Assembly: GCA_029891385.1 (NCBI GenBank) | Contig: CM057228.1 | Coordinates: forward strand, 57,605,783 to 57,669,782 | DNA length: 64,000 nucleotides | Reading direction: 5' to 3' | Origin: Erythroxylum novogranatense | Taxonomy: Eukaryota; Streptophyta; Magnoliopsida; Malpighiales; Erythroxylaceae | Part shown: positions 39,045 through 51,219 of the stretch, piece after piece | Numbering within the stretch: position 1 is the stretch's first letter | Layout: every line of letters starts with the position of its first letter | Notes under the pieces: model-generated | Told to the model about the DNA's origin: nothing | The model's input: only the letters and a program-made list of their open reading frames with translations | Database searches by the model: none | Position numbers and translations under genes: made by a program

Positions 39045-41802
39045 TGTAACATCCCGTTACTGATGTGATGGGCATATTGGTAATTCGGATGGGTTAGGTT
39101 TGAGTGCATATATATAGTGACCTGCACATGCATTTTCCTCTATATTATAGATAAATGATTATTGTTGCACTAGCATATGCATGTACATGCATGTATAACA
39201 TTTTCCAGGTAAATTGCAGAAATCGAAATTATGAAATTTTGTACATAGGTTGTCCTTTGATTTGTGAATTGAAGTGAAAATTTAAATGCTAGGGGTTTGA
39301 AAAATGAAATTGGAGTGTAGGATCATGTATTTCTTATTTTTTAGGAATTATAGGAATTTTCCTGGATTTTTTAGAGTTATGGGTCCGGACCGAAAAAAAT
39401 GACCTAAAGGCTGATTGATTGGATTTCGGTTCCGAAATTCATTGGCATATTGGCACGAGATAATTAGAGTTATGATTTCAGGATTTATTAATTAGAGTTA
39501 TGGCAAAATTTGGGAGAAATTAGAATAAGAATTGGATTTTTAGACCCTGAGAAGTGGGCATGTGACAAATGAATTGCCAAACATGCCCTTAGCTTTAAAT
39601 CCCTAGTATAAAACCCTTACCCTTTGAAATTTGCTTCCCACGATCCTCCCTTGCTTTTGAAAGAAAATTTCTCCTTGTTCTTCTTCTCCTCCTTCGTGGA
39701 TCTTCCACTTTGCTTGCTTCCTTCCATTTTCTTCTTATTAATTGCTCCTTTCATCATCATTAACCTAGTTTTAAGCTTGGGTGTTGGAGAAGAAAATGTT
39801 TGGTGCTTTTATGGGTGATTGCCGTGGGTATGCTTAGCTTGAGGGTTGGAGAATCTTGAATGATTTTTGAAGATTTGAAGCATTAATCAAGTAAGTTCTT
39901 ACTCCTTTATGTTTTGGATAGTTTGATTTGAAGATTGATTTGAGTTTATGATTGTTTAGAAATAGTATGAATTTTCGGATGATAGCGATTTGAGAATTTT
40001 CTTGATTTTGATTTGGGTATTTGAAGGATAATTGATTTTAGATGGAATTGAGTTTAAGGGTTAGTAGTTTAGAGTATATAGAGTTGTTTTGGAGTGTTTG
40101 TAAAGAGAATAGATGGATGAAAAATCGACAGATCTGAGAAATCTGTGTTTCGGGCATTTTCTAGGTTTGCACGTCGCGACGTGTGATGAAGAACACGTCG
40201 CGGCGAGCCGTTCCTCTTTCGCACGCTGCGACGAACGAAGATGCACGTCGCGACGAGCGAAGGCAGGCACGCCGCGACGCGTTTCATCGCATTCTCCGCG
40301 ACGTAGGCGAGGTATCTCGCTGCGGTGAGCGATCTTGCGCCGCGGCGAGGACGCCCCTTTTTTTGAAATTGAAGTTGAGTGTTTTAATTGATGGTTTTGA
40401 GGTTTTATTCCTATTGAATTGGTTCATGAGTGATTGAAATTAGAGACTAAGAATTGTGAATTTATAAGAATGGAATTTTTGAATTATTTTCGAGGAGTCT
40501 TGAAATCGGATGGAAATTGAATAGTGAATGTGATTTATAATTGGAATGTGACTTTTGAGAGTCCAGAATTTAGTCAAGTGAGTTATGGTGTTAGGAATTG
40601 CTATCTTTTATAGGATAAAGAGTTGAATTGGAAAGATCCGGGAATAGGATCGGGAATGTCATGAACATGTATAGTACATAATTCATTCATTGCATATGCA
40701 TTACTGATTACTGAAATTGTGCAATTGGTAATATTGTATATTCTGATTGTTTTAGAGGCTCAAGTGGAGCGTCGATCTTTCGACGTAGCTGAGACCTCCC
40801 GACAGTAGCTCGGAAGTTTAGAGGTGAGTAACCTAGTTGGTTTTTCAACCTTTATATGTTTAATTTTATACACTCATGCTATGTGGAGACAATGGAGGGT
40901 TTAATTGTCATTGCTTTTGATTGATTTCGGACCATAGGTGTCCGAAATATTTGGATCTTGTATTAGAAGTGTAAATTGTGATGCATGGAAATGAATTGAT
41001 TTTAGTGCGATATGAGACATGTGCATTCATGCATAAAGACATGATCAGATAATGACAGTTTTGACTGGAGCAGTCAACGTATTTCAGAGCTTTAAGCTCA
41101 ACGCATCAGGGCCTCGAGCCCAACGAAATTTTTAGAGCCACAGGCTCAACGTATCAGGGCTTCAAGCCCACCGTAATCAGGCGCACGGTCACAACAACGT
41201 AATAAAATGGAAAGTGTCACATGTGTATTTTATATGTGATTGATAAATTGTGAATTGTATGAAAGGCAAGACACCTGATATCTGTGAAATAGAATGCATG
41301 TGACATTTCTGAATATGCTAATATGTGATATTATGTGTATTATTTAGATATGCATGAGTTGGGTGAACTATCGATGATGGTTTCTCGCTGAGTTCGCAAA
41401 CTTACCCAATATTGCATTTATTTTTTAGGGCAGTGATAGTAGACTCCTAGCTCCAGTGAGGGACTTTTCCTGCTGAGCGTGTTGGCAAGAGAAGTATGGC
41501 TTACAGGTCGGTCAGCTGGGATGATTTTTGGGGGTGACTTAGTTAGTTGTGTACCAGTTTCCTTTTGGAGTATTGTACTTAGACTTTGGAAATCAGATAG
41601 ACTTGTACATTTATGGTTTTTAAGAAATGAAATGAGATCAGTATTTTGGTTTGAAATTTAGTGATTTTATATTACGGTTTTATTATAATGATGTCATGTG
41701 GATTATAAAAATGATAGTTTATAGTGCACCCTCGTCGTGGGTTATGTATCGGAATGACCTACAGGCGTCCCAGTGCGTATCCTACGATAAGGGGGCGCTA
41801 CA
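39045..41802 (+). mobile_element. Solo LTR of a Tekay-like family, 2.76 kb, TSD GATTC
   Basis: Starts TGTAACATCCCG and ends GGGGGCGCTACA. Perfect flanking duplication GATTC (39040-39044 and 41803-41807). A TATA box TATAAAAC at 39607-39614 gives plus orientation. It contains a GC-rich palindromic block (40170-40350) and a run of GGCCTCGAGCCCAACG-like repeats (41090-41180). No interior. The short frames at 39624-39818, 40113-40437 and 41479-41661 have no domain; those at 40.1-40.4 kb are translations of the CpG-rich block. Confidence 0.95.
40170..40350 (+). repeat. CpG-rich palindromic repeat block inside the solo LTR
   Basis: About 180 bases with many CGCGACG/CACGTCG words in otherwise AT-rich DNA. 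It includes the perfect palindrome CACGTCGCGACGTG (40170-40183) and partial copies at 40195, 40246 and 40270. Strong local CpG content contrasts with the decayed surroundings. Confidence 0.85.
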
Positions 41803-41807
41803 GATTC

Positions 41808-42485
41808 AACGCTAAAAATGACCATAACAATATTATACGAACCCATGAGCATTTTTTATTTCATAACTTCATGTGTCAAATGGTTTTTGACAAATTAGAA
41901 ACCAACAAGTGCTCAACAAAGGAATTTTCTTGTTGTGGTGCATGGATCACAGCTTCCAAATGTGCACCTCCACATATATGATGGATGCTATTTTTGCGAC
42001 TCTATATAAGAGGAGCTACAATTTGGATATGGGGTACTTGGTTTCTACTATTGCTGAGTACTATGGAAAGGATGGTAGTGGTTTAACTGTTTACCTCCTA
42101 GGTTTTCTAAATCACCATAACTTGTGGCATGCTAAAATCCTAAATTCCCATAACATGAAACTTTGGGAGATCATCCAATAAACTCATATGAAGATCAGGG
42201 CTACTCAGGCGAGCTCTAGCACAACGCTGCCTTAATAGGTAAAAGAGGACTCGACTAGCAAGGAGTCCAAAGAGGAAGAAGGCAAAGAAGAACCTAGTTG
42301 GAAGAAAGTTCTCGATGCAGTCTCCGCAACACCAAGGTAATTACTAACACGTTTGTGAAGAAATCTAGAAGGATAAAGGAGATGGCCTGAACACAACGAT
42401 GCCAGAGCCGATATATACACCAAATTCATTGATACTTCGAGGCTTAAGGCATCCAACTACCACCTTCGACACCATCCCCACTTCC
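41808..42485 (+). pseudogene. Athila env-like (ORF3) remnant, second part
   Basis: After the solo LTR the frame resumes: IIRTHEHFLFHNFMC (41842), then, shifted, FLLWCMDHSF (41915-41945, the 'LFILWC' block of Athila ORF3), YMMDAIFATLYKR and YLVSTIAEYYGKD (41970-42075). It ends with an acidic tail (KEDSTSKESKEEEGKEE, ~42240). It contains frameshifts and stops. The overlapping short frames at 41724-42181 belong to this region. Confidence 0.6.
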
Positions 42486-43586
42486 ATCATCGTGAGGCTT
42501 TGTTTCTAACCCTTTTTTTATTTAGTCTTTATTTTTGTTTTTATTTTATTTTATGTTACTTCCTTCCTTGTGTTTATTTGTATCCTACTCACATTAAGAA
42601 CAATGTGGTGTTCAAGTGTGGGGAGGGATGTGTGTTTTGCTTTGAGTGTGAAATTTGCATATTGTAAGATAGTTTGTAAGGTTGTATTTTGTGAATTGAC
42701 TGAATGTGTCGATGGCTTAGATGGATTGAAATCGATTTAATTTTGAACAAAATCTATTAGGTTGTTAAGAGTCAATAGCTCGAAAAATTAGTAATTTGGG
42801 TTCTTTGGCTAAAATATGCAATTTAATTAGGATTTAGTGTTATTTTATCTCCCTATAAGTTGTCACATTCATTCATAATTTTAGGCCTTTCGGTTAAGTA
42901 ACTTAGCTAGTATTTTTCATGAAAACAAGTAGCTAAAGCAACAAAGTAGGTATTAATTAAAAAAGTGTTTGCTAAATTTAAATAAATAACTATTACGCTA
43001 GCCTTCGAGTTATGAATAGAGCCAGTAGCCAGTTGAGAATATGGTGTAGCCGATTAACCGGATCGACACGCATCACAAATGTGTGCCTCTACGTTAAAAG
43101 ACTATAATGATATTCTAACCAAGCAACTTCATAAAAACATGAGTTAGTCAAATAACCAGATTGACATTCATCGCCAATGTTTGCCTCTATGTAAAAAGAC
43201 TAGGCCCATGTCCACAAAAAGTAAATAAAAATGTTTTCTAATAAGTACCTACTGAACTTGTAAATAACTTGACTTTTCATGAAAACGTACTTAGGAGTAG
43301 TTACAAAGTTTGAAAGACCAAATAATTATTAATGTGTGTGTATAATTGAAAATGGTGAATAACTTAACATTTGGATCTTGATTAATATTTATATTTAGTC
43401 TAGAGCTCCTAGATGCGGATTTTGCCTATTAATGATTTAAAATAACTTGAATGATTATCTTTAAAGTTAAATTTATTTCATGAAATTGAAGTCATTGTCT
43501 CATTACTGCATTGCGTGCTTTGTGATTTTATGTTGTTTGTTGTTTTATTTGCTTGGGAACAAGCAAATGTTTATGTGTGGGAATGT
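42486..43586 (+). mobile_element. 3' non-coding region of Athila element B with hairpin and polypurine tract
   Basis: Contains CATTAAGAACAATGTGGTGTTCAAGTGTGGGG (42590-42625), a conserved post-ORF motif of Athila-type elements, then ~900 bases of non-coding sequence with two copies of an ~80-base segment around GTTTGCCTCTA (43080-43200). It ends with TTGCTTGGGAACAAGCAA (43549-43566, self-complementary arms) and the tract TTTATGTGTGGGAATGT before the 3' LTR. Confidence 0.6.
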
Positions 43587-45039
43587 TGATAAGTGTAAAT
43601 TACATCGTGTTTTAAGGCATAGTTTGATATGTGTTTTGTCGTTAATTCAATCACTGAGTATATGTTTAGGTTAGAATTGTGCTAGTTTGTTAATTATTTA
43701 TGTTTAAAGTATTTTATCGGATAGTACAAGTCTTTGAGCTTAAATGTTATATTTTTGAGGTACCTTAATGTGTTTGCAAGTGTTTTAGGGTCAACATCGA
43801 AGAACAGAGGAGTTTCAGAGACGTTCAGGTCAAAACAATGACCCAATATCGTGGCATGTCAGGCTACGATCATGACAGAAGCACCAGATTTGGCCCATGC
43901 CACGATCGTGAGAGAAGCCTAGGGAATGGCCCACAATCATGGCCTACGTTGGGCAGAAGCACAAACACTCAAGAACGTAAAGTTTCGAGGGATTTTTTGG
44001 ACCATTTGAACCCGAGAAAAATTCTAAGGTTACCCAAAACACAAGAGGATATTTAAAGAACAAAAAAAGGCAAAGAGAGTGTTTTTGTATCAGCCACCTT
44101 GAGAAGCCTTAGAGAGAAATCATCAAGAGATAAAGGAAGAGAAAAAAGAAGAGAGAAGAGAAGAAGAAGCTGACTCGAAGTACTTGTCAGATCTGGAGGT
44201 TTCCTAACATCGCTGCCTCCCGTCATCAATTTTCGATTGTATTTTATGTTACTTCAGTTTTATTATTGTATGGAATTGGATTGAACAGATGATGATAGGA
44301 TCTAGAATGTCAAGGATGTTCTAAAATCACCTTTGAAACTTTATCCTTGAATTAGTGAAAATTTGATTGTTATATGTTTATTTGATGTTGTTGTGGTTCG
44401 ATTATGCTATTGCATAATTCGATAACAAATTGAACTGAATGAAAAAAATGATTAAATTGAACTAATGAGAGTTACTTGATTTAATAGAAACTAGAATTGA
44501 ATCAGATCGATAATTTATGTGAATAGAGATCTTGCATAGGTTTATAATAGTTTATTAGAGAGGGCTTCAGAACTAATTAGGGCTTTGGATAGGTTGTGAA
44601 TTGAGAAATTGCAACCTCCATAATCTATTATGTTTTATGATTTAGAGTTAATGGTTATAACTTGAGAGAGAGTAATCAACTCTAGGATAGTTTAGAACTA
44701 ACAATTTGAAAATTCATAGTCAGTTAGGTTAGCATTAAGGATTGATAAAATTCCCTTTCCCTCAATTGGTAATTTCTTTTGGTTGACTCTTGGGTGTGTT
44801 TCAATTGCTTAGTAATTAGTATTTTCGTGTTTGATTAGTAATTTGATTGATTGAATTAATTCTTGTTGTAGTTTTGTTGCATTTTGAATTTCTGATATTT
44901 ATTTCTGGCCTTAAATTTTAGGATTATATTAGTTCCCTCCTTATGGGAACCACACCTTTGGTACGACGCTAACGAATCATACGATTGCAAATTATCAAAA
45001 GTCAATAATTAAAACTTACACATAACCGAACCACGATCA
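43587..45039 (+). mobile_element. 3' LTR of Athila element B
   Basis: 1,453 bases from TGATAAGTGTAAATTAC to CCACGATCA. It aligns with the 5' LTR, with many substitutions, so the insertion is old. It carries ATCGTGGC/CACGATCGTG palindromic words (43845-43945) and a TATA-like ATATTTAAAG at ~44049. The GTTAC duplication follows at 45040-45044. Confidence 0.9.
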
Positions 45040-45044
45040 GTTAC

Positions 45045-45303
45045 GTATTAGTAAGACATGTCATAACTTCCGTAAAAGTACTATATACTCTATCGTTCTA
45101 TTGTAAGTTGTGGTGATGAAATTAAACCTTAATCCTTAAAATAAAACACAAACACACTAGTAATGTAGAAAAGTTCAAAGATAATTAAATGAATAAGCCA
45201 AGAATATAAAAAGATAAAATAAAATAAATACAAAAATAATGGCTAAAGTAATAGCATCTAGGTGTTCCTAATATCACTGTCTCTAGCAACGGAGCTAAAA
45301 ACT
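45045..45303 (-). mobile_element. 5' leader and primer-binding site of Athila element A
   Basis: On the minus strand TAGCTCCGTTGCTAGAGA (45280-45297) is a mutated TGGCGCCGTTGCCGGGGA tRNA-Asp primer site, preceded by AGTTTTT as in element B. It is followed by ~235 bases of AT-rich leader, up to the insertion point of element B. Orientation and order match the minus-strand gag at 32781-33217 on the other side of element B. Confidence 0.65.
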
Positions 45304-46230
45304 TCATTCACTCAATTTAGTGTGTCAATATTAAACTAACAGCAAGTGCACGACATAGTTGTAGCTAGCATAAGCAAGTACAGGTCGAATCCCATAAAGA
45401 CAATGAATATTAGTAATTACCATTATCCTATTGTCTAGACTACAAATTGAGTACTGGTTTTTAGTTAAAATTTTTACTTAAGTAGATAAAATAAAGTAGG
45501 AAACAATAATGAGCAAAGAACAAAGAAAATCACTTAGAAAACAATCAATATTAAGAATTAGTGCCTAAGTGATGAATCTCCCCAAAACTATTAGATGATT
45601 GACCTTTTATTATGCAATTTTTTATTGACTATTAGTCTATGAAAATTTCTATCTTATGTTAATAATTCACTTGAGACTACTAACAACTAATATTAGCTTT
45701 ATTAATTAATGTACTCAGGTTAAATTTTTTACAATTGCTTTACTGATTTGTGAAGTCCACTCTTAGGTTTGACCCTAATCTAGAAGATTTATATTGACTT
45801 AACTCTCGATCTGTAATAAATTCCTTTCAATTATGGTAGATCTATTCATACATATGATTTCTCATTCTCTATGCTATGAAATTGGATTATATGCTAATAT
45901 TATGGATATATTTGAACATATATTAAACACAAATTGAATCAAAATAGATCAATCAAAACAAGTACATTAAATAAAAGAAATAAAACATATTATAGCTCAA
46001 ACTAGGGTTCATCGCACTTAGACACTAAAGATGTTTAGTTACATATGATGGAAAATGAAATCAAACATAAATAAAAAGAAAAAAGAATAGAAAACAAAGA
46101 GCTTATAATTATAAATCTTCTTTCTTTTCTATTAAATGTTCTTGCAAGGTAGAGGTTTGATAATGTAATCTATTGGATTTGTCTATGATTTCTTCACATT
46201 TTCCATGTCTCTAGATCAATATTGCCTCTT
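45304..46230 (-). mobile_element. 5' LTR of Athila element A (right edge uncertain)
   Basis: The minus strand carries the words usual near the end of Athila/Tat LTRs: GGGATTCGACCTGTACTTGC and GTGCACTTGC, just before the primer site. The TG start of the LTR should lie near 46200-46270, but I could not place it exactly, and no target duplication is visible. No coding sequence. Confidence 0.55.
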
Positions 46231-46274
46231 ATAACTATTCTCCAAATCTAGAATTGCCTTTGTAAGTATACTCC

Positions 46275-46700
46275 CTTATTTTGCCTATACTAAATTTTTG
46301 TGTGACTTAGGTGTTAGTATTAACCTTATGCCTTTATTAATTTTCTTGAAATTGGGGCTAGTGATGTGAAGCCAACTTCCATGCTTATTCATTTGGTGGA
46401 TGACATCATAGTTAAGGTGGAAAAATTCATTATTTCGATGGACTTTTTTGTGTTAAACTTTGAGGAGGATAAAAATTGCTCACTTATTCTTGAGAAGTTG
46501 TTTATGAATAAGAGAAGAGTTGTAATTGATGCCATTGAAGGGAAACTCATCCTATAAGTATATGATAAACAAGTAGAATTTAATATAAATAAAGTGTTGA
46601 AGAATCCAAAGGAAGGAAGCTCTTGCATGAATATAGACACAGTGGACGAGTGCATAAAAAAGCAAGAGGAAAGTTATAATGAAGAAGTGAGTGTTGGAAA
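46275..46700 (+). pseudogene. Athila-type protease remnant (element C)
   Basis: Frame KFLCDLGVSINLMPLLIF (46290-46345) contains the aspartic protease motif DLG-S-NLMP. After a frameshift near 46362, VKPTSMLIHLVDD, VEKFIISMDFFVLNFEED and LILEKLF (open 46366-46557) follow, the Athila protease C-terminal half. It is followed by a linker with an acidic/basic mix leading to the RT. Its LTRs are not identifiable in the window. Confidence 0.75.
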
Positions 46701-47945
46701 AGTTAAAAATGAAGGAAAAGGAGGAGTTGGGTGTTCAATTAAATCAAGAGATTTTAGCGAGAATGGAAGCACATGTGCCACGCTCCATTGTAAAACCACT
46801 AACTCTTAAGTTAAAGGCCCTATCTACACACCTTAGATATACCTTTTTAGGCAAAGGTCATACTTTACCCATCATCATTTCAAAGTACCTTGATGGGGAA
46901 CAAAAGAAGAGAGTGGTAGAGATGAACAAGATGAGGATGAAATCCATAAGATGCAAAAAAATAACAGATATAAGAGGAATAAATCCCAATGTGGTGATGC
47001 ACATGATTAATTTAGAAGAAGGGAGTAAGGAGATGAGGGAAAGACAATAAAGTTAAACCCTTATATGAAAGAAGTGATCAAGAAATAGGTAGTGAAGTTG
47101 TTAGATGTAGGTATCATTTACCCAATTTTTGATAGTGAATGTGTTAGTATGGTACAATACATACCTAAAAAAGGAGGCGTAATAGTGATGGAGAGTAAAA
47201 GTGGTAAGATTATCTCTACTGACATAGTCATAGGTTGGAGAGCTTATATTGATTATAGGAAGCTCATCATAGTGACTAAGAAGGATCACTTTCTACTACC
47301 ATTCATGGATAAATGATTGAAAGGGTTGCTAACAATACATTCTACTGTTCCTTGATAGATACTCAGGATACAATCAATTTTTCATATATTTTGAAGATCA
47401 AGAGAAGACCACTTTCAAATGTCCTTATGGAACATTTACCAATAGACAGATGCATTTTAGGTTATGTAACATATCAACAAGTTTTCAAAGATGCATGATG
47501 TCTATTATTTCAAATATGATTGAGGATATAATGGAGTTTTTTATGGATGATTTTTTTGGTCTTTTGAAATTCTGTTGATCACTTCTTGACAAATTTGGAT
47601 AAAGTTATTTAAATATGTGAAGAATTGCATTTAGTTATAAACTAGGATAAATTCCATTTCATGGTACATGAGGGTGTAGTTTTAGGACATAAGACATCAT
47701 GCCAAGGTATAAAATTAGATAGAACCAAAATCAAGGTCATTGAGAAGTTTTCACTACTGATCTATTTAAAAGGCAATTGTGCATTTTTAGGACATGCATA
47801 ATTTTATTGTCAATTTGTTAAGGACTTTTCTCTCATTGCTAGACCTCTAACTAACCTTTTACTTAAATATTTGCCTTTTATATTTTATGATAATTGTTTA
47901 CTTACTTTTAACATTTTAAAGGAGCCACTAACTTTAACACCAATA
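46701..47945 (+). pseudogene. Athila-type reverse transcriptase remnant (element C)
   Basis: Blocks in order: LKALSTHLRYTFLGKGHTLPIII (46815), DIRGINPNVVMHMINLEEG (46965-47025), LLDVGIIYPIFDSE (47098), IPKKGG (47161), GWRAYIDYRKL-IVTKKDHFLLPFMD (47230-47310), CSLIDTQDTINF (47345), the catalytic FMDDF at 47540-47554, HFMVHEGVVLGHKTS (47658-47702) and FLGHA-FY-QFVKDFSLIARPLTNLLLK (47785-47865). This is the full order of an Athila RT up to the thumb. Frameshifts near 47070 and 47310 and several stops destroy it. It is cut off at 47946 by an LTR fragment. Confidence 0.88.
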
Positions 47946-47946
47946 T

Positions 47947-48400
47947 TGTTGGCCCCGAATTTTTCTTGTTAAATAAAGCATGATTTAAATAAATTATGAG
48001 GCTTGATGGATAAAGTTTTGGAGCTATTTTTTATGTACATGTTAGTAGAATTTATTATATGGTTTGGTTGTATTAAAAGTGGTAAGAATGCATAAGGGCA
48101 TTTTAGGCAAGTCACTTAAGCTTATAAGGCTATAAGGTTTAATGGAAGGGAAAATTGGGCATTTCACACTTACTAAAGGGTATAAAAAGAAGAAGTTATT
48201 GTGTTTTGCTTAAAGAGGGATGGAATCCAACAGTTTGACCAGTAAGAGGGCAAGTTGTTCTCTTCTTGGTTCTTCCTCATTCACCCTCATCTCCTCTTAT
48301 TCTCTAGCTTCTTGAAAAAAGATTTCCATAACTTCTTCAAACTTGATGTCCGATGTCAACTATTCTTTGTCCTCTCATTCCTTCAAGATTCGAATACATC
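47947..48400 (+). mobile_element. Tekay-like LTR start fragment, truncated
   Basis: Begins TGTTGGCCCCGAATTTTT and resembles the start of the outer Tekay LTR (minus strand from 13087: TGTTGGCC, then AAGCATGATTTAAAT-AATT-TGAGG). A TATA-like GTATAAAAAG lies at ~48179-48188 and a TC-rich leader follows. The flanks (AATAT versus GTTTG after the CCAACA at 48232) do not match, so it is a truncated fragment, not a short complete LTR. The 3' edge is approximate. Confidence 0.5.
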
Positions 48401-49308
48401 ATTTTTTAAAATGATTTCCCTCCTTTAGATTCTTTAGTACATCATTCATGTTGAATGTCAATTAGTCACTAATCTGAATGATGAGGTTCTCTTAATGGAC
48501 ACCTACCTAATTTTTTTCAATGTTCAAACATGTTATATCAAGAACTGGTGGATAATAGGGAGAGTTGCATTCTTTTCTTCATCCTCTTTCCTTGTCTCTT
48601 GGTCTTCTATAAGATAGGGTTCAGCATGGTCTTCTATTGATTCTTTTTGTTCTTCCCCATTTTTAAGTGTGATAGCCTCATATTGCTCTCGTTGATATAA
48701 TTCCATATTGCTCAGACAGTCTTCCACACTACTCTTATGAAATTCACAGGAAAGCTGACTTACTTGAATTTCCATATTGTGTATAGAAGCGGCATGATTT
48801 TCCATTACTCGATCAAATTGCTCTTCTAGTCTCTTTTGTTTCTCTTCCACGTATGTTAGCTTATCCATGATTTTGTACAATTTAGAATCCTATCAACTGG
48901 ACTCATTTTGTTGAAATTCAAATCAGTCTTGATGTCCTATGTGAGTCTTTACATTATTGGACCAATAAAAATTTGGGTGGTTCTGGCACCTCGGAGTGTA
49001 CATGTTCTAATAAGGATTGTTACTTCCCCAACTATACTATGCCTCATTGTAGTTCGCAAAAGCTCCTTGCTCCCTATAATATGTATCTTCCATCATTGTT
49101 CTGTCCATTTCTTCTTGGCACTAACTCTTCAGATGTCACATTCTCACTCTAAGATGTCTTGATGTGTCTTTATTTTATGCCTCAAACTTCTTTCTTTATT
49201 ATTTTTATTTTTTTATTTTAAAAAACAAAAGATAATGAAAAGCCTTATACTAAAGAGCTAAACTAATCGCCTCCCAGAAAAAGGTGACAAAAACTTGATT
49301 GGGTGTTG
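48401..49308 (-). pseudogene. Athila-type gag remnant (element D)
   Basis: Reading leftward on the minus strand from ~49115: a segment matching the NPY-N-Y-P---NHPNFSWSNN gag block, a coiled-coil ORF (48880 to 48533) with KQKRLEEQF, ENHAASIHNMEIQVSQLS and the ITLK block, then an acidic tail (KESIEDHAEP...EDQETRKEDEEKN). This is the C-terminal half of Athila gag. It directly adjoins an LTR at 49309 in the same orientation, so PBS and gag N-terminus have been deleted. Confidence 0.75.
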
Positions 49309-50654
49309 ATGTGTGTAAGTTTTAATAAAACTCTTGATAATCTGCAATCGCACGATTCGTTAGCGTAGTACCTAAGGTGTCAATCCCAAGAGCAAGGATA
49401 ATCTAATCCTTAAATCTAAGGCTAGGAAAAATCGCAGAATTTCAAATATAATGAAACTAAATTGAGAATTCAATTCAATCAATCAACTCAAAATAACAAT
49501 TAAACACGAAAATATTAATAGTTCAGCAGTTAGAACACACATACTTGATTCAACCTAAGGGAATTACCAATTGCGAGAAAGGAAATTTTACCTATCCTTA
49601 ATGTTAACCTAACTGATTATGAATTACTAGATTATTGATTCTAGACATTCCTAGGGTTGACTACTCTCTCTCGAGTTATAACCATTAAACCTAAATTATA
49701 AACCATAATCAGATTATGAAAGTTGCAATCTCTCAATCAACAACCTATCCAAAACCCTAATTTGTTCAAAAGTTGTCTAATAAATTATCGAAAACTATGC
49801 AAGATCTCTCTTCACACAATTTATTGATTTGATTTAATTCTTGTTCTATTAAGTGACCTAACCCTCGTTTGCTCAATTTAATAATTTTTCATTCGATTCA
49901 CCCTCTCAGATTGTTATCGAATCATGGACTTGCATAATTAAATCACAACAAATCCAAATATCACATAAACATTCAGATTTCATTAATTCAAATATAAAAA
50001 CTCTAAAGGTGAGTTTAGAACATCCCAACAATCAAAAATCCTATCGTCAAATTGTTATTCCCAATTATATACAATAATAAAATAAAAAATAAATAGGAAA
50101 TATGATGGAGGTAGCAACATAGGAAAACTCTAATTCGGGAAGTATGTTGAGTCAGCTTCTTCTCCACTTCTCTCTTCCTTCTTCTCTTTCTTAATTTCTT
50201 GATGAATTCTCTATAGGGTTTCTCAAAAGTGGCTAATGCAAAAGCTCCCTCTACCTTTTTGTCTTGTTCTCTAAATATATTTTATGTTCTGAGCAACCTT
50301 AAGGTTTTTTCAGGGTCTAAAATCTATGCGTCTTCCTAAAGCAGGCCATGATCGTAACCTACATCTGAGCCTTCAATCACGATGGTGGCCTGGGCCATTG
50401 GTTCATCCCAAATTTCTTCGAAAACTTCTCCGTTCTTTGATACTAACCCTGAAACATTAGCAAACACATCAAGGTACCTCAAAAAAACATAATATTTGAG
50501 CTCAAAAGCTTTGTACTAACCTATAAAATACTTAAAAACATAAATAATTAACAAACTAACTCAATTCTAACCTAAACACATGCTAAATGATCAAATTAAC
50601 GACTAAACACATATCAAACTATGCCTTTAAACACGATGTAATTTTCACTTGTCA
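49309..50654 (-). mobile_element. 5' LTR of Athila element D
   Basis: Reverse-complement relative of the element B LTRs. It runs on the minus strand from TGACAAGTGAAAATTACATCGTG (50654) to CTTACACAC (49309), missing the last ~15-25 bases. It carries ATCGTGATTGAAGG-type palindromic remnants at 50335-50400. TTATG (50655-50659) would be its target duplication; no partner was found. Confidence 0.8.
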
Positions 50655-51215
50655 TTATGATTTGCAGCCTTGTAATAAAAAAATTTTCTATTTAAAACTA
50701 TCAATAACCTTTACAAGCATCTAGATTTTCCAAACACCAAATCAGATTACATAATATTCCCTCCCTTTTACTTCTCCCTTAGCTTGCACTTCCTTTCAGC
50801 CTAATCCTCACCTTATCCAAGATCCTTTTTTTAGTAAGATGGACTAGTGATAAGTTTTGAATGACACTTCTCTATGATCCAAACTATTATTCCATCCTCT
50901 AGAGAACATATATAGGAAACCTATAGTTACTCATCCAATCTAGATTTTTAGGGAAAGAGAATCCAAATGGGATGTTACCTTAATAGAAATCTTTCATAAC
51001 AAGATACCATCCTACCTAGTAATGACCATATGGGCCTTAAATTAATGAGACCAATTAGGATTGGCAATGATGTCCATTAATAAATATGTCATCTTCATAT
51101 TCAAATTTGGTTAACCTTATTGGGCTTAAAATTTTCTAGAACATGGATTTGACATATTAATTCAAAACTAACTTTTATACAAAAGTGAAGGCTAGGTTTA
51201 CAACTACATAACCTA
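50655..51215 (+). other. Unassigned AT-rich sequence
   Basis: Non-coding, AT-rich sequence upstream of the LINE ORF1 remnant. It could be the LINE 5' region; nothing specific is recognisable. Confidence 0.3.
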
Positions 51216-51219
51216 AAGC

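Larger units (their letters stand above)
33218..45039 (+). mobile_element. Athila-type element B, pol-deleted, with two solo LTRs nested in it
   Basis: LTRs at 33218-35594 and 43587-45039 flank gag, protease and an env-like region. The target duplication GTTAC is perfect (33213-33217 and 45040-45044). A tRNA-Asp-type PBS follows the 5' LTR and a purine tract precedes the 3' LTR. Reverse transcriptase, RNase H and integrase are missing between protease (end 37761) and the post-pol region (~38040). After removing the two nested solo LTRs the element is about 8.0 kb. It lies in the 5' leader/gag region of Athila element A, which is on the opposite strand. Confidence 0.9.

Noticed and set aside
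40061..40437. Arg/Ala-rich frames
   Set aside because: All frames of a CpG-rich palindromic block inside a solo LTR; mutually overlapping on both strands.
47947..48232. Possible 286-bp solo LTR (TGTTGG...CCAACA)
   Set aside because: Flanks do not match and similarity to the longer Tekay LTR suggests a truncated fragment.
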